This document shows, piece by piece, positions 55,320 through 64,000 of a stretch of DNA of 64,000 nt. Both the position numbers and the translations under genes were made by a program. Within the stretch, counting starts at the first letter, position 1. Each line of letters begins with the position of its first letter. The notes beneath the pieces are model-generated. The model did no database searches. It saw nothing but the letters and a program-made list of their open reading frames with translations, and was not told the origin of the DNA. The DNA is taken from the NCBI GenBank assembly GCA_003194525.1, contig NBIV01000068.1, forward strand, positions 1 to 64,000, read 5' to 3'. The stretch is from Gracilariopsis chorda. Its lineage: Eukaryota; Rhodophyta; Florideophyceae; Gracilariales; Gracilariaceae.

Positions 55320-56420
55320 AGGTGGAAGCCCACCCACAGATTTTGGTACCTCATTCCCTGCAGTCGCGGGTGTTACATCTATCACACTACGCCCCCATTG
55401 GAGGTCACCCAGGTGGGAGGAAACTCTACCTAACCCTGCGAAGGGATTTCTATTGGCCCGCCATGGCGGTGGATTGCTATGCAACCGTGCGGTTTTATAG
55501 CGAATGCGCGAAGAATCGCGTCAAGCTCCGCAAAAATGCGAAGAATCGCGTCAAGCTCCACAAAAACGCGAAGAAGATGAAACTATTCCCCGCAAGGGCG
55601 CCACCCGAGTTTATCGCGATCGATATTCTCGGACCACTACTCACCACGAAACGTGGAAACAAGTTTCTACTTGTCATTACCGACCGCTTTTCTAAGCTGG
55701 TACGGACTGTCCCTCTTCGGAGGATAACCGCTCTCACGGTGGCCCAGGCTCTGGTGACGCACTGGGTTTTCGTCTACGGTCCCCCTGTGGAGGTGCTCTC
55801 CAATAACGGGAAACAGTTCGCGAGCAAGTTTTTCCAGGATTTTTGTCGCATCCTGGATGTCAAGAACTTGTTCACGACTACCTACCACCCCCAGTATAAT
55901 GGGCAAGTTGAACGGTTTAACCGGACGTTACTCCCGGCGTTACGTTCCTACGTCGCTGACCACCCAACGAATTGGGATCTCTACGCTGATGCGGTTACCT
56001 ACGCGTACAATACGCAGGTACACCGGACTACCGGAGTTTCGCCATTCGAGTTGGTTCTATCTAGAACACCCCCGCCTGTGGTGCTGGAACCCCAAGCTAC
56101 CTTGGACAATTTCCCATCTGTGGGTATCTATCAGCAGCAATGGAAGCAATGGCTTTCCAAGCTGGTCCCCGCTGCGCGGAAGTCTATGGCACGGGCCCAA
56201 GCCGCTTACAAGCGGGATTTTGATGCTCACTTGCGAGGGAAACCGTCCCCGATTCGGGCGAATAACTACATCTTCATCAGGAAGGAGTACTACCACCCGG
56301 AACGGGAGAAGCGCCATAAACTCTCGCCTGTGGCGGATGGACCATTCAAGGTCATCTCTGTGAACACCGACACTGTCATGGTAGAGATGGGCGACACGCA
56401 CGAACGGATTTCCCGTGATC
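55320..56420 (+). mobile_element. Copy 1 integrase
   Basis: An N-terminal zinc-binding part (LHLSHYAPIGGHPGGRKLY region), then the DDE core (FIAIDILGPL, VEVLSNNGKQFASKFF, TTYHPQYNGQVERFNRTL) and the GPY-type module (LSPVADGPFKVISVNTDT). A 27-base unit coding KNAKNRVKL is tandemly repeated near 55509-55570, an unusual insertion between the zinc-binding part and the core. Confidence 0.88.
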
Positions 56421-57714
56421 GTGTTGTCCTTGCCCCTCCTCCCTCGTCAGAGGTAGTCCTGGATCCAGGCAACCGCGTTTCTACGGACTCTGCAACACCG
56501 GAATCATCCGGGAGTAATAGGCATACGGTACTACCACACCCCAGCCGGGGACTCTCAGAACTACCGACCCTGTCGGACTCACCGGCTCCGCAGGGTAATT
56601 CGGGCCTCTCAGTGCCCACCCCTACCACGCCCGCCCTACTGGCGCGAATTTATACCCGCCAGGCGGGGAATGATATCCCTTATCCCGCCGCTCCGTCTAA
56701 GGAGGGGGAGGAGAACATTCGTATTCGAGGAACGATATCGCCGTCGCAACGGGAAACACACCGTAACATACGGAACACTGACCGTGGAGCACGGATTATG
56801 TCACACGACACTAATCCACCGTTCTCGGGCAGTGCTGCGCAACAAGAACCAGACGCGCAGGCCCTGCAAAAGCGACAATTATAACGTGCTACACGGGAGT
56901 TTGAAGCACAACTACCGCACACCCCTGTCAGGGAAAAAGGCAGCCAAGCCGCAGTCGAAACTTCAGGCCCTGGCAGACAAGCGCCGGAAACGCCTCCCCT
57001 CCTCGACGGAATCGAAGCCCCCGCTCTGGGGAATAATTTGCGCCAACTTCCGCAACGCTCCGGCGAAGAACCGAGGAACTCGGGAAAAACGCGCGCCATC
57101 GCACGCTCCAAACCGGTCGTACCGGACGCTGCCCCTCCTCATGGAGACGGTGCACCGCGCTTAGCGGCAATTCCCCTGAAAAGGGTGTCATCGGCACCTG
57201 CCCGGCACCCCCAAAGGGGAATCTTTACCAAAATACCGGTGTACCAGAGTTAGCCCCAGGCAACCCGTCAGTAGCCGGGGACACCACGGCGTCGCCGGAA
57301 CGTATGGTGCAGAGCGCTCCTGCGCCTGGCAGGGAGGCGGAACGCTTACCAATCACCGTGTCGCACGGGACCCGCAGGGGATGTCGCAAATGCCGTTCCC
57401 GCATACGCGGCAAAGACCCCGCAAGCTCGCGGTTCGCGAAGAAGACCGCACTCGCGGATTTCAAGTCCCCTGCTGACTGGCGGTTCGCCCGGCCTACCGT
57501 GATGACGGGAACAACGACGCCCCTCTGGGGAATAACTTGGCTGTAAAAACCATGACGCCAAACACCCTCTTGAGGGATATCCTCCCGCACGAGCAGCGGT
57601 CGCTACGACAGCGCACGGCAACGCCGGAGTTATCGCCGAACACCCTGCTAAGGGACATTATGCCGCACCGCGGGCAACCCTCACAAGGGAATACAACCAC
57701 CACCTGGCACGGCC

Positions 57715-57900
57715 GGCAGGGTCTACAAACGCGAGTTCGTAGTAAACCGGCTTGTCGGACACGCCTGGGACCAGGATGGTATTCTACAATACCGCGTCCA
57801 CTGGTACAAGTACGACCCCAGTGGGGATACGTGGGAGCCAATTGAACACCTCCCACGATCGCAGGTCGTGCGATACCACCTTCAAACGGGAACTGCAGCC
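57715..57900 (+). mobile_element. Copy 1 chromodomain
   Basis: The plus strand reads VYKREFVVNRLVGHAWDQDG, then LQYRVHWYKYDPSGDTWEPI and EHLPRSQVVRYH: the three-strand plus helix pattern of a chromodomain (YEVExIL...YLVKWKGY...TWEPxxNL). It lies about 1.3 kb beyond the integrase core, separated by Pro/Arg-rich sequence, which is farther than in most chromoviruses. In the family it targets integration to histone-marked chromatin. Confidence 0.8.
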
Positions 57901-58120
57901 CCAGCCACGCTGGTTAATGCCCAAGTCTGGTAACGTCGCCGCACGAGCGGAGGGCAGTAAGAAAGGATAGCAAGGGAAAGTCCGTCCAAGACGGGGAATT
58001 CTAATTGGAAATCACCGTCCGAGACGGGAAAGTTTACCTAGCGGAGCAGTAAGCTCCATACTACACTACACTAACTGGCATAGCCAGGGAAGGAACACCA
58101 GGAAATTGGACAAAAGTGGC

Positions 58121-58543
58121 TCACTCTTCGCCGTTGCCCGGGGCTTTACCATCCTCAAGGCAGTAAGCCAACTCGTCCGCCATGGCGGTGACATCCCCCG
58201 GAAGGATGTCTGAGCCATCCGCATAAGCGGTGACCAATCCCTCATTGAGGACAGCGACCGGGTGAAACCACTGGGCAGGGCGCAGGCGTGACGCGTGATT
58301 CCCATTCATTGGGTTGAGCCCCACCAGGGTGTTGAAGGTTGGCCGGTTGAACGCCGGAGCGGTTCCGGAGGATCCCACCGAAGGTGGTAGTGCGAAGGGA
58401 TGGTCGGCTGCAGCAGCCACATTCCCCGGTTGTACCGGATGTTGATCGCCCTGAGGCAGGGGAACTGACCGGAAACCGGTGGTGTATCGCCCGAGAGGCC
58501 TCGGAGGTTGGATGTTGTTGTTGATGTTGTTGTCGTTGTTCAT
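58121..58543 (-). mobile_element. Antisense frame upstream of the 3' LTR (140 codons)
   Basis: A minus-strand open frame with a proper ATG, located between the chromodomain and the LTR and opposite in direction to the element. The predicted protein starts with an Asn-rich tract (MNNDNNINNNIQPP), is Pro/Ala/Gly-rich in the middle, and ends with an acidic helix-like part (VTAMADELAYCLEDGKAPG). No family recognised. Some plant LTR elements are known to carry antisense genes in this position. The second copy in the window ends before this region, so it cannot be compared. Confidence 0.5.
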
Positions 58544-58696
58544 TTCTCCCTTTTTGAGGGTGGCTGTTGTTGTTGTTTGTGCGCTCGATGACTCTGGTGC
58601 AGAGGGATTTACCGGAGAACCGGAGACAGAGCACGCACTTTTATCACCTATTTTCGTCTGGGAATCCTCCGCGTCCGAGGTCGTTTTCCCGTCTTA

Positions 58697-58707
58697 GAGG
58701 GGGGATA
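58697..58707 (+). promoter_or_regulatory. Polypurine tract
   Basis: AGAGGGGGGATA directly upstream of the LTR start TGAAG at 58708, the expected plus-strand primer site of an LTR element. Confidence 0.75.
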
Positions 58708-61700
58708 TGAAGTGCAACGCCCTCAGGGAGGGATTCTTGGTACTTGAACGCTTTCCCGTTATTATCGGTTGTGTAGTGTGTATACGAACTACGCCCCACT
58801 ATGGTGGATACGGACACGTGGGACACGGCTTTGGGTCGATTGGCGGTTGGCCACAGTAGTGGATGTTGCCACGAAATGTGGAGTGTTTTAGTTGATTTTA
58901 TTTATTACTTTCACACCCATTTCTGGGAAGCTAGTACTTAGTGCAACGGCGCACTGCCGTCGCAACAGTAAACCTTCCCCAACAAGGGACCTCAACCTGG
59001 GGAATTGGCTCTAGTTGTTGCCGCCTGCGCGCGTACTCTACTCCTCCTTGGAGGGAAACGCCGTAAACCACGTGACATCTAACCCCTTGCACATCTAAAG
59101 AAGCCCATCCTTGGGAGTACAATTGTTCCAATCATATTGGTGTTTCGCCTGTAAAGGGATATTGTTACCGGCATCGCCGTATCTGTTCGTCGCTCTCGCG
59201 ACTCACTTCGTCCTCTCTTCCTCCTCTTCGCCCTTTCTTTTCCCCCTTTTTAGGGTAGCACCTCCCGCTATCCGCGGCCCTCGTGTGCGCATCCGCTCAC
59301 ACACCCCCACTTACATGGAAACATACCTCTACTGAGGATCACACCCCGCTCACGCGGATACCGATTCTTCGCCTTCACCTCCCTGCCCGAGTCGCGACAG
59401 GTGTCCCTGGTCTTACAAACCGGCTTCGCCGTGACACCTCTGGGAGGGCTCTACCCAACTGGGTTCACCTCGTGAGAGGAAGATCCCGAACGTCTTTCGG
59501 TGTTCTTCCCCTTTGGGGCATTGCACCACAAAGTGGTCTCCCGACCTAGAATCGGTTTTTGTTTCCCTCTTACGAGGTTTGTTTTTATTTACCGGAAGTT
59601 CCGTGATCGTTTCCCGTCGTAACGGTATTTTCTCATGTCGAGAAATCCCTCCGATGCGGAGCCAGTGGTTACGCGTAGTCGCTCTCGCAACAACGCGGAC
59701 ACTTCCGAAGTTTGGTTCGTACCCCGTATCCCTATACGGACAAGTTCCAGCCGTGCTGGCGCCGCTTCACTGCGGAATGATACCCCCGACCGGGAACCCC
59801 GGAACCTCCTTTTGCCCTCGTTATCACCCCCGCAGGGGAATGCAGCATCGACCCCGGCTGTTGCCGCAGTGCCCCAGGCACCCCGGCCTGCTCCCGCTGT
59901 CACGGCTTCAAGCCCCGTGGAACGGGCGATAACAACCCCCAGGGGACTTCCCTGGAATCCCAGGTCCGCGCTCTGTGGACCGCCCATGACACCCTTGTAG
60001 GGGAACTAAAATCCCTCCAAGAGGTGGTCTTGGCAACCCCCGTAAAGGAGGTCGCCGAGGAACTCCGTATTTTACGGTCTGACGTCAACTCCGTGTTGGA
60101 GAGTTTGGGACAACCTGCCACCTTCATCGAAGGAGTTGAAGCCCGATTTGATCGGATTGTTGCCCGCCTGGAGACGCTGGAGCAGTTCGTCCTCATTTAC
60201 AAACCATCCCCCGATGATCCGGTAAACGAGGCATCGCACAACGACCAGCTATCTGGGAAGAAGAAACGCCGTCATCGACGGAAACACCACCGAAAATATT
60301 CGGACTCCGATTCTTCGACATCGTCGGACTCATCCCGAAACCATTCGGTTAGCTCGAGCTCCTCGGACTCCGATTCGGAGAACGAGAAGCGAGGCTACTC
60401 CTCCCACTCGAGGCGGTCATCGGCCACTGAAGGTGTGGTCCGAACCCGCCAGAAGGGGAGAAGACACCCCGGTCTCCGGGAGTTGAAGCCGAAAATCCCA
60501 GATTACCGGAAGTTATTATCATACCGGTACTACCGGCTCGAAGACTCGTCACTTGGACTACGCCCCGTGGTACGGGAAAGGTGCGAGAATGCATTAAGCG
60601 AATGCAGCTCTCGCTCCGCAACCAGTATTTTACTGGAGAGGACCCAGTCCTAGTACTGGATTTCGTATCCCGCTTTGTAGCGGAGGCCGATATCCTCGGT
60701 ATGAAAGAGGGACAAGCCTATTTGGCTTTACCGTATTTCTTACGGGGAGTGGCGGAGGACCAATACACCTCTGTCAGAGGATCTTCTCGCGCCTCCGAGG
60801 GAGGAGTTACTTGCTGGCCGGAGGCTGTGCAGTATCTTCTGCGCTCCTACGCCACAAACCCCGCTATGCAGCAGGCTATCCTCGCTTTGCGAGATACACG
60901 CCAGCGTGCTGGAGAGACCGAGACCGATTACTCGGTGCGCCTTAACAAGGCTTTCCACAGATGTGGTAACGTATACCCCGCTGGGGAGCGCAGTACCATG
61001 TTCATCGATGGTCTTGACCCGGAAATCCGGAGTTTAGTTACCCGTTATCGGGAGGACAAGCGGAGGATTACCTATCTCAAGCTGGTCCAACACGCCCAAG
61101 CGGAAGGGGATGCAATCCGTGCAAGAACTCCGAACAATCGGTCTAAATACGCCAAGGCGTTGTTGCTGGAAAGCGAAGCTTCCTCTCTCCCGCTCACCGT
61201 GGATGGGAACCCTGGACAGGGATTTGATACCGTGCATTTAGCGCAGGGGGATGGTGTGTCGATACCCACCAGTGAGGTACCGTCAACGACGGAGATGACC
61301 CATGATACGGGAGCAGAAGATCCCGTTCTATACGGTGGTAACAGTCGGGTTCAACCCCAACGACTCCCGTTTTCAAACGGTCAATCCCGTTATCAACGGC
61401 CTGGATGGACTGACACCCGCCCTGCGGTTCGCTTCTCCGATACTCGGAATAATAATTCGCGTGTCGCGGTATTGGCTCTCATTTGCCACCTGTGCTATGC
61501 CCATGGCCATACCTCCCCTCAGTGTATTTGTTCACTGAAGGATATGGCCAAGGTGGTGGCAAATTATGAGGCCCTCACTCCAGAGGAGAAACGTTCCGTC
61601 CCGACGGCTTCCTACCTCCGTGCTAAAACGGACTTTTCCCATGCCCTACCACAGACCCCGCGTGCGCGACAAGCTTCATACACCCCGATTCGGGAGATCA

Positions 61701-64000
61701 CGCAACCATCCGTTGCAACCCCCGCTTATGCGGATAGAAACCCCCGTCAACGGGATGAAACACTCGTTGTCCAGGATACCAACCCACCGCCGAAGGCAAA
61801 AAACTAACTGAAGGAGTCTCCTCTTTGGGAGAGGCGTCTTCAAGAACGAGGCTGTTGGCGCACGAGGCGTCCCCGCCTCGCTCCCGGTGAAAGTCCTCTC
61901 GAGGAAAGACACCGCTTACGCGCACTCTGCGCACCTCGGTGTGCTGCGTCGCCCGTGGTTACGGAGTAAAAATCCCCGGAGTCCCGGTAGAGTCTTGGTC
62001 TTGGCCAAGCCCAACTATAACGTCTATGCCGACCTTGGCCTTGACCCCCAGTTTATGGTGAGGTTTCTCACCGTCCTGGATACAGGTGCAGGCCCCAACT
62101 TTGTTGTGGAATCATTGTTACCCCCGCTTGTGCGGTTGCGTATCCGCTCTGACGCGGTCCCCGACATTTCGGATGCGAACAACAATCGGTTAAAAACGGT
62201 GGGCACAGTGGACCTCGTCGTGAGACTTGGTATCTCTGTGGTGAAGTTGGACTTCATCGTTTGCCGTTCATTGGCAGCACCAGTCATACTGAGATGTGAC
62301 TACTGCGACAGATTTGTCGACGCAATCAGGCCCCGCCTCAGGCGTGTAGAACTTGACGACGGATAGTCGGTTCCGATTGTTCCCCGCCCACTAAAGCGGT
62401 CCTCTCGGAAACAAGTTCCGCTCCCTGCTGCGCAGGAACCACCGCCCGCGTCCCGCGAGTCCACCAAGCTCCGCGTCGCTGCCTCAGTTTCTATACCGGC
62501 TGAGTCCCAAGTCTGGGTGCAGGTAAATTCCCGTCAACACGGTCTTCGGGTTATACAACCCCTCGCCTCTTTGTACGAGAAATCCCAGCTGGCGCTGGCT
62601 AATGGAATTGTCTCCATTTCCCCGGATGTCCCTTTCCGGATATTGGTTGCCAACCTTGGCAAACACCCCCAGTATCTGGTAAACCACCAAGTAATTGGGA
62701 GTGTAACCCCCCATCCTATGGGAATGCTGCCAACAAAGATGACAGCCACCGATGTACTCGGAGTTACCACCTCTTCTGAGGAGTTCGCCCCGCCGTCCGA
62801 AGACGTCAAGTCTAAGGAGGTGGAGGAAACCGCTACTTCAGCGTCGAACATACCGAGTAAGTCGGAATTACGAACCACACCTGTTCCACAGGGCAACGAC
62901 CGGATTGATCCGGAAAAAAGCACTTGAAGCGCTGGACTTCAGCCACGTGCCAGAGTCGCACCGCGACAAACTCCGTACTATGTTACGGGAATTCACCACA
63001 ATGTGGGATGGCTCGCTTGGCGAGATTAATGCAACGGAACACCGGATCGATTTAATCCCCGGTGCGCTACCGGTTGCACAACCCCCTTACAGGGCAGGTC
63101 CGAAAGCTCGGGAAGAGGAGCAGTCCCAAGTGGACAAGATGCTCCGCGCAGGTGTGATTGAGCCCGTTCAATCACCCTGGGCATCCCCAGTTGTACTGGC
63201 TTTGAAGGCCGACGGAACCTGGAAGTTCTGTGTCGACTACCGCCGGCTCAATGCCGTGACTGTTAGGGACACGTACCCCATCCCTCGTATGGACGAGTGC
63301 ATTGACTCACTTGGAGACGCCACCGTGTTCACGGCCCTTTATGCCAATTGGGGATATTGGCAAGTGCCTGTCAGACAGGAGGATCGCGACAAAACTGCAT
63401 TCACCTGGCATGCAGGAACGTACCGCTTCAAGCGGATGCCATTTGGGTTAACCAACGCCCCCGCCACCTTTCAGCTTGCAGTAGATATTCTACTCAACCG
63501 CTTTAAGTGGCGGAGCTGTCTGGTCTACCTTGATGATATTATCATCTTCTCCAACTCGTTGGACGACCATCTCACTCACGTCCGAGACGTGCTGACCGTA
63601 CTCCGCGATGCAGGAATTACCCTCAAGTTGAGGAAATGCGAGTTTTTCACAGACACTGTGAAGTATCTGGGTCACATTATCCGTCCTGGACGGTTAGCGA
63701 TCGAGAAAGCTCGAGTCAAATCCCTCGTTGAGGCGGAAGAGCCCCGTACTCAAACGGAACTGCGCTCCTTTTTGGGGCTGGTCAACCTCTATCGACGGTT
63801 TATCCCGAACTTTTCGGATACTGCGGCGCCCCTAAACGCGTTGTTGCGAAAGGGGAACCCCCCAAAACTGGGAACATTTACGCCCGAGCAATCGGAAGCT
63901 TTTAACTCCTTGAAGGAGGCTGTCACATCAGTACCAATCCTACATCTTCCAAAACTTGGGTTGCCATACTCCGTAGATACGGACTCGAGCGACTACCAAG
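58708..64000 (+). mobile_element. Ty3/Gypsy chromovirus, copy 2 (shared LTR, cut by window end)
   Basis: It begins with the LTR that also closes copy 1. It repeats the leader, gag (about 59.6-61.8 kb, zinc knuckle CHLCYAHGHTSPQC), protease (about 61.95-62.35 kb, VLDTGAGPNFV) and RT (from about 63.0 kb, with VYLDDIIIFS) in the same order and direction, then leaves the window in the RT-RNase H region. By eye the two copies differ by a few percent, spread evenly. Copy 2 is also broken in a few places. The layout LTR-internal-LTR-internal suggests a tandem made by recombination between LTRs or by insertion of one copy into the other's LTR. Confidence 0.92.

Larger units (their letters stand above)
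49370..58707 (+). mobile_element. Ty3/Gypsy chromovirus, copy 1 (5' LTR plus internal part)
   Basis: A Metaviridae-type LTR element of about 9.3 kb from the start of its 5' LTR (TGAAGTGCAACGCC) to the start of the next LTR at 58708. Order: LTR, gag, protease, RT, RNase H, integrase, a ~1 kb spacer, chromodomain, an antisense frame, a purine tract, LTR. This is the chromovirus order. It looks nearly complete but is broken in a few places. The 5' LTR and the LTR at 58708 show about a dozen differences in their first ~250 bases by my reading, so the insertion is not brand new. It sits inside the piggyBac-like gene. The end of the LTR could not be fixed, because both LTRs in the window are followed by the same internal sequence. 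Confidence 0.92.

Noticed and set aside
1-64000. tRNA or rRNA genes and CRISPR arrays
   Set aside because: I scanned for T-loop-like GTTCGAATC words, rRNA-like blocks and evenly spaced repeats and saw none; a covariance-model search could still find a tRNA.

Overview
The window is nuclear DNA of a eukaryote. It has cytosolic ribosomal protein L22, a CCR4-NOT subunit, an Aurora kinase, a RAD5/HLTF-type ATPase and GT-AG introns. Most host genes are uninterrupted single frames, and where introns occur they are short (about 60-100 bases). Host genes lie 0.03-5 kb apart, and the gaps are filled with transposon debris. This style, with a PIN-like carrier and chromodomain Ty3/Gypsy and piggyBac elements, fits a multicellular red alga best. 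That assignment is inference from gene style, not a search result.

Layout. 1-1.75 kb: 5' half of a LINE on the minus strand. 3.6-9.2 kb: an 88-residue RRM protein (+), a PrmC/HemK release-factor methyltransferase (-), the CCR4-NOT subunit CNOT2/NOT2 (-) and RPL22 (-, three exons reconstructed here). 9.2-17.1 kb: mostly non-coding, with one Pro/Gln-rich RS-domain protein (-, 13.1-14.0 kb). 17.1-25.1 kb: serine hydroxymethyltransferase (+), a TMEM62-like membrane metallophosphoesterase (+) and a HIRAN-SNF2-RING RAD5/HLTF-like protein (-). 25.1-30.6 kb: repeats, a LINE-derived short element and a possible gene with membrane segments. 30.6-32.1 kb: a four-exon PIN/PILS-like carrier (-). 34.5-35.6 kb: Aurora kinase (+). 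37.1-43.2 kb: a DHX57-like helicase (-) directly preceded, in the same frame, by a complete hAT transposase (-). 44.8-45.8 kb: a second LINE-derived short element whose tail cuts a BRCT-like exon. 46.3-49.4 kb: a hairpin-rich leader and a piggyBac-like transposase, entered at its 3' end by a Ty3/Gypsy chromovirus. 49.4-64 kb: that chromovirus and most of a second copy, head to tail, with one LTR between them.

The host genes are housekeeping functions (translation, mRNA turnover, one-carbon metabolism, DNA repair, mitosis) and do not form a pathway. The less ordinary parts are: the density of tiny inverted repeats in the chromovirus and in the segment before the piggyBac; an open antisense frame just upstream of the chromovirus LTR; the hAT-helicase junction, where one TAG separates two otherwise continuous frames, together with a DEVY in place of DEAH/DEVH in the helicase; a family of LINE-derived short elements; and a recurrent intergenic palindrome of the form AAAGGGTTAGC-n-GCTAACCCTTT. 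Two host genes each show a frame slip at a G homopolymer one base short, which looks like consensus error. All comparisons were made by eye; no alignment or database search was run.
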